From positions 174,237-238,236 of the forward strand of contig NZ_BSYI01000002.1 in assembly GCF_030270585.1 (NCBI RefSeq): a stretch of 64,000 nucleotides of DNA, written 5' to 3'. This stretch comes from Paralimibaculum aggregatum. GTDB lineage: Bacteria; Pseudomonadota; Alphaproteobacteria; Rhodobacterales; Rhodobacteraceae. Positions 1 through 9,313 of this stretch are shown in pieces. The notes beneath the pieces are model-generated. The model worked only from the letters and a program-made list of their open reading frames with translations, did not search any database and had not been told where the DNA came from. The position numbers and the translations under genes were made by a program. Position 1 is the first letter of the stretch; every line of letters begins with the position of its first letter.

Positions 1-893
<893 letters not shown>

Positions 894-902
894 CGCCCCC
901 GG

Positions 903-920
903 GGGGCGGTGCGCCGCCCC
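903..920 (+). terminator. Hairpin just after gcvP
   Basis: A 7-bp perfect GC stem (GGGGCGG/CCGCCCC) with a TGCG loop lies 10 bp after the gcvP stop. There is no T-tract, so intrinsic termination is uncertain; it may instead stabilise the 3' end of the mRNA. Confidence 0.35.
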
Positions 921-1029
921 CTGCCCCTGCCCGCCCGGCACCCTGCCCGCCCGCCCCCGCGGCAGCAAGCCCCCGGCGCGCCGCCCCCGCCGGGCAGCAA
1001 GCCCGGCCCGCCCGCCCGCGGCACCCCTC

Positions 1030-1850
1030 CCAGGGCCGCGGCGTGCCGGCCGCGCCCCTGCGCTCTGCGCCGCGGTCGCCGGTCGCGCCGATTTCCGCCG
1101 CTCCGCCGCGATCCCGGCGCTTTGGCTGGGGCGCCGCTCCAGCCGGCACGGTCCTGCCGATCCCGCCTGCCCAAGCGGCCGGCCGCGCCGAGCAGGTCGC
1201 GGATCCTGGCAATGTCGGGGACCGTTACCGTGACCGGCGCGGCCGCGTTCCCGCACTCTCCACCGCGATCCCGGCGCTCTCTCCGGGGGCGCCGCTCCGA
1301 CCGACCCGGTTCTGCTGTTCCCGGCTGAACGAGCCGCCGGCCGCGCCGAGCAGTTCGCCTATCCCGGCAAGGTCGGAGGCCCTTCCAGAGACCGGAGCGG
1401 CCGCGCCGCTGGACTCTGCGCCGCGGTCGCCGGTCGCGCCGACTTGCCACCGGGCCACAGCGATCCCGGCGCCTGTCCGGGGATGCCGCTCCAAACCGGC
1501 ACGGTTCTGGCGATCCCGCCTGCCCGAGCCGCCGGCCGCGCGAAGCACGTCGCGGTCACCGGCAAGGTCGGGGACCTTTCTCGATGCCGGCGCGCCAGCG
1601 CCCCTGCGCTCTGCGCCGCGGTCGCCAAACGCGCCGATCTGCCGCCGGTCCGAAGCGATCCCGGCGCTCTGGTCGGGGGCGCCGCTCCAGCCGGCATGGT
1701 TCTGATGATCCCGCCTTCCCGAACGGCCGGCCGCGCTTGGCGCGTTGCGGGCACCGGCAATGTCGGAGGCCCCACTAGAGACCGGCGCAGCCGCGCCGCT
1801 GGGCTCTGCGCTGCGGTCGGCGGTTGCGCCGCGTTGCCGGTGGCCGGTGC
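1030..1850. repeat. Degenerate direct repeats of about 195 bp in a gene-free 1.2-kb gap
   Basis: The gap between gcvP and soeC holds no convincing gene. It contains direct repeats: the anchor CTCTGCGCCGCGGTCGCC or a near copy starts at 1062, 1414, 1609 and 1804 (the last two intervals are exactly 195 bp). A second anchor, ATCCCGGCGC or close to it, starts at 1111, 1268, 1463 and 1658. Copies are diverged by many substitutions but almost no indels. Because 195 is divisible by three, long ORFs stay open across it on both strands, but none resembles a protein family. The remaining stretches (921-1029 and 1851-2128) are GC-rich with no recognisable feature. Confidence 0.8.
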
Positions 1851-2128
1851 GGGGTCGGACGACCGTCCGCGCGCCGTGGTCGCGACGGAGAGTGTCGCCC
1901 CCGGCCGTTCCCGCTTTCGCGCCCGGCGGGAGTGTGCGCCGGGCAGGCCGCGGACCGCCGGCACCGGGCCGGGGCTGCCGCCGGCGCCGGGCTCCGGCGG
2001 TCCCGCGCGGTCCGGGGCGCCGCGCCGGGGGCAATGGGGGCGCCGCAGGCTACCCGTGCGATGCGGATCGCCGGCCTGCGCCGGGGGATCCCCGGGATAT
2101 CCCCGAAGCCCCCGCGAGGGGCTGCCGC

Positions 2129-3046
2129 TCAGCGCTCCGGCGCGCCGTAGTAGAGCGCCTGCACGTGCTCGGCCTCGGCGAAGAACAGCCAGCGCAGCGC
2201 CATCGCGCCCGCCACATGCGCCAGGAAGGCCGGCAGCAGCGCCCAGTCTCCCACCAGCCAGGCGAGCAGCACCAGCGCCGCCGGCAGCAGGAAGCCGAGC
2301 ACCGCGCCGATCAGCCGGATCTGCCAGGCCCGCCTGCGGCCGACCCTGAAGGCCATCTCCTCGAGCAGGTAGTTCTGCCCCCGGTGCGGCGGCTCGAAGA
2401 GCCGCAGCCGCCCCATGCCGCCGAGCCCGGTGGCCGTCGCCAGCGAGGAGCCCGCGGCCAGCCGGCGCGCGCCCGCCGCCGCGGTCTGCCAGTGCACCGC
2501 GACGCCGGCGCCGAGCAGCACCGCGAGGAGGCTCAGCCCGACCTCGGCCGCGCCGCCGGCCAGCGCCACCACCGCCTGCACCCCGAGCCAGCCCCCGGCG
2601 AGGCCCAGCGCCAGGAACAGCATCGGCGTCGGCGTCACCGACCAGCGCGGCACGGTGCGCAGCTGCGCATAGATCATCGCGGTGCAGTGGATCGTCGCCA
2701 GCGCCAGCGCCGCCGCGAGCCAGCCGAGCGGGCGCAGCCGGATCCCGGACAGCACCCAGAGCCCGGCGAACAGCGCGAAGGCGCCGAGCGCCAGCACCAT
2801 CAGGCAGGCCTCGCGCGAGAGCCAGGAGGAGCGCCACTGGCTGAAGGCGCGCCAGGCCCGGTCGGGCCGCGCCAGATGCCCGGCCGAGCAGACCCCGCCG
2901 ATGCCGGCCAGCAGCAGCGCCACCAGCGGCCCGGCCAGCGCGAAGCCCGGCGCGTCGCTGCCCGCGCCGAGGCCGATCCAGGCGATCATGCCGAGCCCGA
3001 GGCCCGAGAGCACGGTGAAGAGGATGAGCGAGGGAGCCGGGTTCAC
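2129..3046 (-). CDS. soeC: SoeC/DmsC-type membrane anchor of a molybdopterin oxidoreductase
   Basis: This 305-residue protein is almost entirely hydrophobic, with about eight membrane segments beginning at SLILFTVLSGLGLGMIAWIG. It matches the DmsC family of quinone-reactive anchors. With the FeS subunit encoded immediately upstream (4-bp ATGA overlap) it would dock the catalytic subunit on the inner face of the cytoplasmic membrane and pass electrons to quinone. In the Soe enzymes of Rhodobacterales and purple sulfur bacteria the anchor is of this DmsC type rather than NrfD type. The assignment to sulfite oxidation depends on the SoeA homologue at 6155-9064; the anchor alone would only support a DmsC-like label. 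Confidence 0.75.
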   Translation of the reverse strand: MNPAPSLILFTVLSGLGLGMIAWIGLGAGSDAPGFALAGPLVALLLAGIGGVCSAGHLARPDRAWRAFSQWRSSWLSREACLMVLALGAFALFAGLWVLSGIRLRPLGWLAAALALATIHCTAMIYAQLRTVPRWSVTPTPMLFLALGLAGGWLGVQAVVALAGGAAEVGLSLLAVLLGAGVAVHWQTAAAGARRLAAGSSLATATGLGGMGRLRLFEPPHRGQNYLLEEMAFRVGRRRAWQIRLIGAVLGFLLPAALVLLAWLVGDWALLPAFLAHVAGAMALRWLFFAEAEHVQALYYGAPER

Positions 3047-3873
3047 GCCTTGCCCTCCCCGCTGCCCTTGCCGCCGACGGCCTCCACGCTGCCGGTCTCG
3101 CTGCCGCCGGTCTCGCCGCCGCCCGCATCGAGCCGGGCCAGCGCCCGGTCGAGCCAGCCGAGAAAGCCCTTGGCCTCGGGCTCCGGCAGCGCCGCCGCGG
3201 CCGCGCCGCCGCAGGCCGCCGCATCGCGCGGCCGCGGGGGGAGATACTTGTTCACCGGCCGGGTCTCCTGCTCGGGCATCAGGTCATAGCCGCCGCGCGC
3301 CGAGACCAGCTCGGAGACGGCGCTGTCCGGGTCGCCGAGATCGCCGAAATGCCGCGCCCCCGCCGGGCAGGCCTTGACGCAGGCGGGCACCCGGTCGGCC
3401 TCGGGCAGCGTCTCGTTGTAGATCCGGTCGACGCAGAGCGTGCATTTCTTCATCACCCCCTCGGCGCGGTCGAGCTCGCGCGCGCCATAGGGGCAGGCCC
3501 AGGCGCAGAGCCCGCAGCCCATGCAGTGGTCCTCGTTGACCAGCACGATGCCGTCGGCCGCGCGCTTGTAGGAGGCCCCGGTCGGGCAGACCGTGACGCA
3601 GGGCGCATCCTCGCAATGCAGGCAGCTCCTCGGGAAATGCACCAGCCGCGCCGGCGCGCCCTCGGGCTCGGCCTCGTAGGAATGCACCCGGTTGAGCCAG
3701 GTGCCGGAGGGCGCGGCGCCATAGGGGTCCTGGTCGGAGAGCGGCGCGCCATAGCCCTGGCTGTTCCACTCCTTGCAGGCCACCGCGCAGGCGTGGCAGC
3801 CGACGCAGATGTCGAGATCGATCACCAGCCCGAGCTTCTTCGCTCCGGGCGCGGGCCGCGGCAGCGTGGTCAT
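3043..3873 (-). CDS. soeB: SoeB/DmsB-type 4x[4Fe-4S] electron-transfer subunit
   Basis: This 276-residue ferredoxin-like protein carries four cysteine clusters: DICVGCHACAVACKEW near residue 20, CLHCEDAPCVTVCPTGA, CMGCGLCAWACPYGA and CTLCVDR with PACVKACPAGA. That arrangement is diagnostic for the FeS subunit of DMSO-reductase-family complexes and would wire the molybdenum subunit to the membrane anchor. There is no Tat or Sec signal, consistent with a cytoplasmic enzyme. It is translationally coupled to soeC. The C-terminal 60 residues are low-complexity (Gly/Glu/Ala) and are probably a flexible tail. An intergenic 52 bp separates it from the small exported-protein gene upstream. Confidence 0.85.
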   Translation of the reverse strand: MTTLPRPAPGAKKLGLVIDLDICVGCHACAVACKEWNSQGYGAPLSDQDPYGAAPSGTWLNRVHSYEAEPEGAPARLVHFPRSCLHCEDAPCVTVCPTGASYKRAADGIVLVNEDHCMGCGLCAWACPYGARELDRAEGVMKKCTLCVDRIYNETLPEADRVPACVKACPAGARHFGDLGDPDSAVSELVSARGGYDLMPEQETRPVNKYLPPRPRDAAACGGAAAAALPEPEAKGFLGWLDRALARLDAGGGETGGSETGSVEAVGGKGSGEGKA

Positions 3874-3925
3874 GGCAGTCCCCTTGGTTGGCGCCGCCCG
3901 ACACCGACCGGCGGGGGCGTGAAGG

Positions 3926-4453
3926 CTAGATCAGGAGGTAGCGCAGCAGCGCCGCGCTGATGGCGAAGCCGCCGAGCAGCAGCGCCGTCGATCTCGAGGG
4001 CGCGGGGCGGGGCGGCGGCGCCGGCCGGGCGACCGGCTGCGGCACGGGCACCGGCACCGGTGCGGCCCGGGCGACCGGCTGCGGCGCCGGTCGCGGCGGC
4101 TGCACCCGTCTCGCACCCCGGGTGATGCCGGCGCCCGGCAGCAGCGCCGGCTGCGGCGGCAGGCTGCGCCGGGTCTGCGCGCCGGTGCTTCGGCTGCTGC
4201 GGCGCTTGCGGTTCCGGGCATCGGGGCCGAGCCGGCGCGAGCCGTAGCTGATGCTGTGCCCGGTGGTGCGCGCGCCGCGGCTGGCCTGCGCCAGCCGCAG
4301 GGGCGGCGATGGCGCCGCCGCGGCAGGCTCCGCGCCGGAGTGGGTGCGCGCCGCCTCGGCTGGCGCCGCGCCGAAGAGGGTGCGCGCCGCTTCCGCGGGC
4401 GGCGGCGCGAGGAGCAGGAAGACCACCGGAAGCAACGCTGCAAGCAACCGCAT
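3926..4453 (-). CDS. Small exported or membrane protein of unknown function
   Basis: I do not recognise a family. From the ATG at 4453 the 175-residue product begins with a clear signal sequence (MRLLAALLPVVFLLLAPPPA) and AEAA cleavage region. An Ala/Pro/Arg-rich middle follows with proline blocks such as PVPVPVPQPVARPAPPPRP, and it ends with a hydrophobic segment (ALLLGGFAISAALLRYLLI). A start 60 bp upstream is open but would place 20 residues in front of the signal peptide, so it is disfavoured. It lies between the DUF2147 gene and soeB on the same strand, so it may be cotranscribed with the soe genes. Confidence 0.55.
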   Translation of the reverse strand: MRLLAALLPVVFLLLAPPPAEAARTLFGAAPAEAARTHSGAEPAAAAPSPPLRLAQASRGARTTGHSISYGSRRLGPDARNRKRRSSRSTGAQTRRSLPPQPALLPGAGITRGARRVQPPRPAPQPVARAAPVPVPVPQPVARPAPPPRPAPSRSTALLLGGFAISAALLRYLLI

Positions 4454-4588
4454 GAGCCGCAATCCCCGAACCAATCCGGACCCGGGGCCGCGCGGCCCGA
4501 AGGGTCCCTCCAATGGACGGAATCCTAGCCCGAATCACCGGCCGGAACCAGCCGGCGCAGGCGATGACGTAGCGTCGCCCGGCTGCCC

Positions 4589-5017
4589 TCATCGCACCCG
4601 CACCCAGACGCTCTCGCCGCAGAACAGGCCGGCCACCGCGCAGCCCTTCACCTTGAGCCGGTCGCCCTCGACCTCGAGGCTCGAGCTGTAGCGCGTGCCG
4701 GAGCCGGGGCGGATGATCTCGCCGTCGCGCCAGCGGCCGGGCCCGTCGGGCGCCATGCCGGTGATGATCGGGTTGCCGACGAAGCCCGGATCGGCGCCGG
4801 CATGGGCGCCGACGATGGTGCCGCAGCGCCGCTCCGGCGCGCCGTTGCAGGGGGCGATCTCGATCTCCAGATAGGCGCCGCTGGAGCGCGGCTCGGTGGA
4901 CCAGACGCCCTCGACGCCGGCCCCGGGGGTTCCCGCCGCCTCGGCCGGCCCGGCCGGCGCCGCCGGCGCGCCGGACAGGCCGAGCGCCAGCGCCCCGATC
5001 GCCGCCGCGCCCCTCAC
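4589..5017 (-). CDS. DUF2147-family secreted protein
   Basis: This 142-residue protein starts with an Ala-rich signal peptide. The core GVEGVWSTEPRSSGAYLEIEI, then RCGTIVG, and a C-terminal LKVKGCAVAGLFCGESVWVRV match the small periplasmic DUF2147 family, whose members have a beta-rich fold and unknown role. Two cysteine pairs could form disulfides. It overlaps the upstream 98-residue gene by 4 bp, so the two are translationally coupled. Nothing in the sequence links it to sulfite oxidation beyond position in the same run of minus-strand genes. Confidence 0.75.
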   Translation of the reverse strand: MRGAAAIGALALGLSGAPAAPAGPAEAAGTPGAGVEGVWSTEPRSSGAYLEIEIAPCNGAPERRCGTIVGAHAGADPGFVGNPIITGMAPDGPGRWRDGEIIRPGSGTRYSSSLEVEGDRLKVKGCAVAGLFCGESVWVRVR

Positions 5018-5310
5018 CGGAACAGCTCCGGCAGCAGCGAATACGCCGCCGCGGCCATCAGGATCGCCGCCATCGCCAGGGTCAGCGCGCCGCGCGCCGG
5101 GGCCGGGCCGCCGGCCTCCGAGCCGAGCCCGAACAGCCAGGCCTGGAAGCGCTGGCGGAACGGCTTGGTGCCCGGATGCTCGGCCAGCGGATCGCCCGCG
5201 GCCCGCAGCCCGGCGACGAAGCGCGCCTGCGCGCGTTTCAGCCAGAGCCCGAGCACCAGCACCGCGAGCCCGGCCAGCCCGAGCCAGAGAAACGGATAGG
5301 AGAGGCTCAC
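5014..5310 (-). CDS. Small two-helix membrane protein of unknown function
   Basis: This is a 98-residue product with a hydrophobic N-terminal helix (YPFLWLGLAGLAVLVLGLWL) and a C-terminal one (LTLAMAAILMAAAAYSLL). Between them is a charged stretch of about 45 residues. I do not recognise the family. It overlaps both neighbours by 4 bp (ATGA on each side), which strongly suggests a coupled trio: alpha/beta hydrolase, this protein, DUF2147 protein. Confidence 0.65.
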   Translation of the reverse strand: MSLSYPFLWLGLAGLAVLVLGLWLKRAQARFVAGLRAAGDPLAEHPGTKPFRQRFQAWLFGLGSEAGGPAPARGALTLAMAAILMAAAAYSLLPELFR

Positions 5311-6155
5311 GCCGCCGCCTCCATGCCGAGCGCCCGCGCCGCGAACCCGCCGAGCGCCGTGTCGAAGCGCTCCGGCTCCTCCCAGAACGGCAGGTGGCCG
5401 GAGCCGGCGAAGATCTGGCCCTCGGCGCCGGGGATGCAGCCCAGCACCTCCTGATAGACCTCCGGCAGGCAGACCCGCTCGCCGGCGCCCTGGATCACCA
5501 GCGCCGGCACCGTGACCCCGGCCAGCGCGGCGCGCCAGTCGGCATCGCGCATCCGGCAGGCGCGGCGGACCTCCGGGCGCACCAGCATCTGCCAGCCGAC
5601 CATCGTGGCCAGATCGTTCTTGGAGAGCGTGCCGAGGGTCATCGCCCTGGCGAAGTTGATCGCGGCGGTGATCTGCACGCCGTGATCCTTCGAATACATC
5701 CCCTCGGCGCGGACATCCGGCCGCCGCCTGGCCAGCACCGCGGGATCGGCCGCGGCCCCGACCCGCGCCGAGCTGCCGACCAGCACCAGCCCGGCCAGCC
5801 CGGCGCAGCCATGCGCGGCGATGTAGTCGCCCAGCACCCAGCCGCCCATCGACCAGCCGACCGCCACCGCCGGCCCCGGGCCGAGCGCCGCGAGGCAGGC
5901 CGCGATATCCGCCGCCCAGAGCGCCGGGTCGGTGTATCCCGCCGGTGCCGGCGGCGCATCGGAGGCGCCGTGCCCGCGCAGGTCCACCGCGCCGAGGCGG
6001 AAGCGCCCCGCCAGCGGCCCGGCCAGCTGCTTGCGCCAGGCCAGCGAATGCTGCGACCAGCCATGCACCAGCAGGATCGCCGGCGCCCCCTCGGGCCCGG
6101 CGAGATGCAGCGCCAGCCGGCAGCCGTCGCCGCCCTCGACCCAGATCCGCTCCAT
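5307..6155 (-). CDS. Alpha/beta-fold hydrolase
   Basis: This 282-residue enzyme has the alpha/beta-hydrolase layout: oxyanion-hole segment ILLVHGWSQHS near residue 35, RGHGASDAPP, nucleophile elbow VGWSMGG with the catalytic serine, and a C-terminal GSGHLPFWEEPERF with the catalytic histidine. The substrate cannot be told from sequence; esterase or C-C hydrolase activity are both possible. Its ATG overlaps the soeA stop (TGATG), so translation is coupled to soeA. It is the first of four genes that separate soeA from soeB. Confidence 0.85.
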   Translation of the reverse strand: MERIWVEGGDGCRLALHLAGPEGAPAILLVHGWSQHSLAWRKQLAGPLAGRFRLGAVDLRGHGASDAPPAPAGYTDPALWAADIAACLAALGPGPAVAVGWSMGGWVLGDYIAAHGCAGLAGLVLVGSSARVGAAADPAVLARRRPDVRAEGMYSKDHGVQITAAINFARAMTLGTLSKNDLATMVGWQMLVRPEVRRACRMRDADWRAALAGVTVPALVIQGAGERVCLPEVYQEVLGCIPGAEGQIFAGSGHLPFWEEPERFDTALGGFAARALGMEAAA

Positions 6156-9064
6156 CAGTCCTCCTTGCCGAAGGCGATCGCCTCCGGCCCCTGCCCGACC
6201 GGGCTGGCCAGCCGCCCGAAGGCGGGCTCCGAGCGGCCCTCGGCCGGGGGCTCGGCGCGCTCCAGCCGCACGCGCAGGTCGTACCACGCCGCCTGGCCGG
6301 TGACAGGGTCGGAATTGGACCAGCGCAGCCCGTCGCCCCTGGCCGGCAGCAGCTCGTGGATCAGGTGGTTGAGCAGGAAGCCGCGGGTGGTCTCCGGCGC
6401 GCCCTCGCCCAGCGCCCAGGCGCCGGCGCGCTTGCCGATGGCGTTCCAGGTCCAGACCGTGCTGCCATTGACCGCGCGCATGCCCTGCACCGGCACCCGG
6501 ATGCGGCCATGCGCCGAGATCACCCAGGCCCAGTCGCCATCCTTCAGCCCGGTGCTCTCCATCACCGACTGCGGCACGTAGAGCGGGTTCTCGCCGTGGA
6601 TCTGCCGCAGCCAGGCGTTCTGGCTGCCCCAGGCATGGTACATCGCCGCCGGGCGCTGGGTGATCGCGTGCAGCGGGAACACCGTCTCCGACACCGCGGC
6701 CTGCTCGAAGGGCGGCCACCAGACCGGCAGCGGGTCGAAGCTCTCGCCGATGCGGGCGCGCAGATGCGCCGGCGGCTGGCGCTTGCCATGGCCCTCGGCG
6801 GCGCGCTGGAACTGGCGCAGCGGCTCGGAATAGAGCTGGAACACATAGGGCTGCGGCGCGTCGTAGAAGCCCATCTTCACCGCCCAGTCCTGGTAGACGC
6901 GGTTGAACGGCTTCATGAAGCGCGCCGCCTCCGGCACCTCGGAATGCCAGACCCCGCCGGCCTCGATATAGCGCGCGAGCTGCTCGGGGTTGGGGGCGCC
7001 GCGGCCCTCCGACGCGCCGTCCCCGCCGCGCCAGCCGGCCAGCGGGCCGACCCCGGGGCGGCGCTCGTGGCGCACCATGTAGTCGGCGTAATCGGCATAT
7101 TTCGGCGCGCCGGCCTCGTCGACGAAGCCGGGCAGCCCGATCCGCGCGCCGAGATCGAGCAGCACCGACTGGAAGCCGCGCACGTCGCGCCCCTCGGCCT
7201 GGGTCTCCGGCGGCACCACCGGCCAGCGGATCGCGTCGGCCGCGGCATCCGGCTCGCAGACCGGCCGGTCGAGCAGCGAGATGCAGTCGTGCCGCTCGAG
7301 ATAGGTGGTGTCCGGCAGGATCAGGTCGGCATAGGCGACCATCTCGGAGGAATAGGCGTCGGAATAGATGATCTTGGGGATCCTGTATTCCCCGTCCTCG
7401 CGCTTCGCCGTCAGCATCTCCATGACGCCGGCGGTGTTCATCGAGGAGTTCCACGCCATGTTGGCCATGTAGAGGAACAGGCAGTCGATCTCGTAGGGGT
7501 CTCCGGCCACGGCGTTGGAGATCACCATGTGCATCATGCCATGGGTCGAGAGCGGCGCCTCCCAGGAGAACGCCTTGTCGATGCGCATCGGGTTGCCGTC
7601 CTCGTCGAGCGCGAGGTCGTCCGGGCTGCGCGGGAAGCCGAGATGCGGCCCCGGCAGCGGGCAGTTCGGCTGGGTCAGGCAGTGCGGGGTCGGATGCGCC
7701 TCCACGGGCTTGGGATAGGGCGGCTTGAAGCGGAAGCCGCCGGGCGCCTCGACCGAGCCGAGCAGGGTCTGCAGCAGATGGATCGCGCGCGCGGTCTGGA
7801 AGCCGTTGGAATGGGCCGAGATGCCGCGCATCGCATGCATCGCCACCGGGCGGGCGCGGAAGCCGGCATGGCGCTCGCCGCGGAAATCCTCCCAGGGGCA
7901 GTCGATGAAGGGCGCGTCCTCGAAGGCCGCCTTCGCCAGCTCCGCGGCGATGCGCCGGATCGTCGCCGCGCTCACGCCGCAGCGCTCGGCCACCGCCTCG
8001 GGGGCGTATTCGGCATCGAGATATTTCCGCGCCAGCAGCTCGAAGACCGGCGCCGCGCGCCCGCCATTGGGGCTCGGCACCTCGCCCTTCAGCGCCGGCT
8101 TCAGCCCGGGCCGGTCGAACGGCAGCACCTGGCCGGTCTCGCGGTCCCAGACCAGCGCGCGGCCGCGATTGTCGCGCAGGAACAGGCCGAAGCCGGCGCC
8201 GGGGTTGCGGTCGACCAGCCAGCCGGCATTGCTCCAGCGCAGCAGGTAGTCGAGATCGACCTGGCCGGTGCGCAGCAGCTCGTGCACCAGCGAGAGCACG
8301 AAGAGCCCGTCGGTGCCGGGGGTGATCCCGACCCATTCGTCGGCGATGGCGTTGTAGCCGGTGCGCACCGGGTTGACCGCGATCACCTTGGCGCCGCGGG
8401 TCTTGATCTGGCCGAGCCCGCGCTTGATCGGGTTGCTGTCATGGTCCTCGGCGACGCCGAAGAGCAGGAACAGCCTGGTGCGCTCCCAGTCCGGCTGGCC
8501 AAACTCCCAGAACGCGCCGCCGAGGGTGTAGATCCCCCCCGCCGCCATGTTGACCGAGCAGAAGCCGCCATGCGCGGCATAGTTCGGCGTGCCGTATTGC
8601 TGCGCCCACCAGCCGGTGAAGCTCTGCGACTGGTCGCGCCCGGTGAAGAAGGCGAGCTTCTTGGGGTCGCGCGCGCGGATCTCGCCGAGGGTGCCGGCGG
8701 CCTCCGCCAGCGCCTCCTCCCAGGAGATCTCCTCGAACTCGCCGGAGCCGCGCGGGCCGGTGCGCCGCAGCGGCCGCATCAGCCGCGCCGGCGAGAGATG
8801 CTGCATGACGCCCGAGGAGCCCTTGGCGCAGAGCACGCCGCGGTTCACCGGATGGTCGCGGTTGCCCTCGATATGCCGGATCCGCGGCACCCCGCCGGGG
8901 CCGTCGTCGCGGATATGCACGTCGATGCCGCAGCGGCAGGCGCACATGTAGCAGGTGGTCTTGGCCACCCGGTCGCCCACCCGCGGGCTCAGCTCGAGCC
9001 GCGGCTCCGTTCCGCCGCCCGTGCCGGGATTCGCCCTGGCCGCGCCTTCGGCTCCGTCCGCCAT
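6155..9064 (-). CDS. soeA: SoeA-like molybdopterin catalytic subunit (cytoplasmic sulfite:quinone oxidoreductase)
   Basis: This is a 969-residue molybdenum bis-MGD enzyme of the DMSO-reductase superfamily. Near the N-terminus it binds one [4Fe-4S] through CYMCACRCG and CAKG. Segments such as FFTGRDQSQSFTGWWAQQYG, NYAAHGGFCSVNMAA and WEFGQPDWE resemble the SoeA catalytic subunits of marine Rhodobacterales as I remember them. There is no Tat signal, as expected for SoeA, which works in the cytoplasm with SoeB and SoeC to oxidise sulfite to sulfate and reduce quinone. The ATG at 9064 is chosen because AGAGGGG precedes it; an upstream extension of 62 codons is open but unconvincing. Another oxidoreductase of the same branch (for example polysulfide or thiosulfate reductase) cannot be excluded. 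Confidence 0.8.
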   Translation of the reverse strand: MADGAEGAARANPGTGGGTEPRLELSPRVGDRVAKTTCYMCACRCGIDVHIRDDGPGGVPRIRHIEGNRDHPVNRGVLCAKGSSGVMQHLSPARLMRPLRRTGPRGSGEFEEISWEEALAEAAGTLGEIRARDPKKLAFFTGRDQSQSFTGWWAQQYGTPNYAAHGGFCSVNMAAGGIYTLGGAFWEFGQPDWERTRLFLLFGVAEDHDSNPIKRGLGQIKTRGAKVIAVNPVRTGYNAIADEWVGITPGTDGLFVLSLVHELLRTGQVDLDYLLRWSNAGWLVDRNPGAGFGLFLRDNRGRALVWDRETGQVLPFDRPGLKPALKGEVPSPNGGRAAPVFELLARKYLDAEYAPEAVAERCGVSAATIRRIAAELAKAAFEDAPFIDCPWEDFRGERHAGFRARPVAMHAMRGISAHSNGFQTARAIHLLQTLLGSVEAPGGFRFKPPYPKPVEAHPTPHCLTQPNCPLPGPHLGFPRSPDDLALDEDGNPMRIDKAFSWEAPLSTHGMMHMVISNAVAGDPYEIDCLFLYMANMAWNSSMNTAGVMEMLTAKREDGEYRIPKIIYSDAYSSEMVAYADLILPDTTYLERHDCISLLDRPVCEPDAAADAIRWPVVPPETQAEGRDVRGFQSVLLDLGARIGLPGFVDEAGAPKYADYADYMVRHERRPGVGPLAGWRGGDGASEGRGAPNPEQLARYIEAGGVWHSEVPEAARFMKPFNRVYQDWAVKMGFYDAPQPYVFQLYSEPLRQFQRAAEGHGKRQPPAHLRARIGESFDPLPVWWPPFEQAAVSETVFPLHAITQRPAAMYHAWGSQNAWLRQIHGENPLYVPQSVMESTGLKDGDWAWVISAHGRIRVPVQGMRAVNGSTVWTWNAIGKRAGAWALGEGAPETTRGFLLNHLIHELLPARGDGLRWSNSDPVTGQAAWYDLRVRLERAEPPAEGRSEPAFGRLASPVGQGPEAIAFGKED

Positions 9065-9313
9065 CTTTCCCGCCCCTCTTGCCGCCGGTTGTCGCGCCGG
9101 CTTGTCGTCGATCGGCCCAGTCTGGCGCCTGTCGCCCCGCCGATGCGGCGCCAGTTTGCCGCAACCGGCTGGGCCAGCCAAGCCCGTCCGCGACCTTCGG
9201 GCGAATCGCCCGGGATTTCGCAGTGCAGAACACCTGCCGCGTCTGTGCATTTCGTCACAGAGCGGCGCCGATTTATCCGGCAGATTCGGGATTGGTTATG
9301 GGGGACATCAACC

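Noticed and set aside
1359..3224. 621-codon minus-strand ORF after soeB
   Set aside because: Overlaps the true soeC frame and then runs through the 195-bp repeats; Arg/Ala/Gly composition only.
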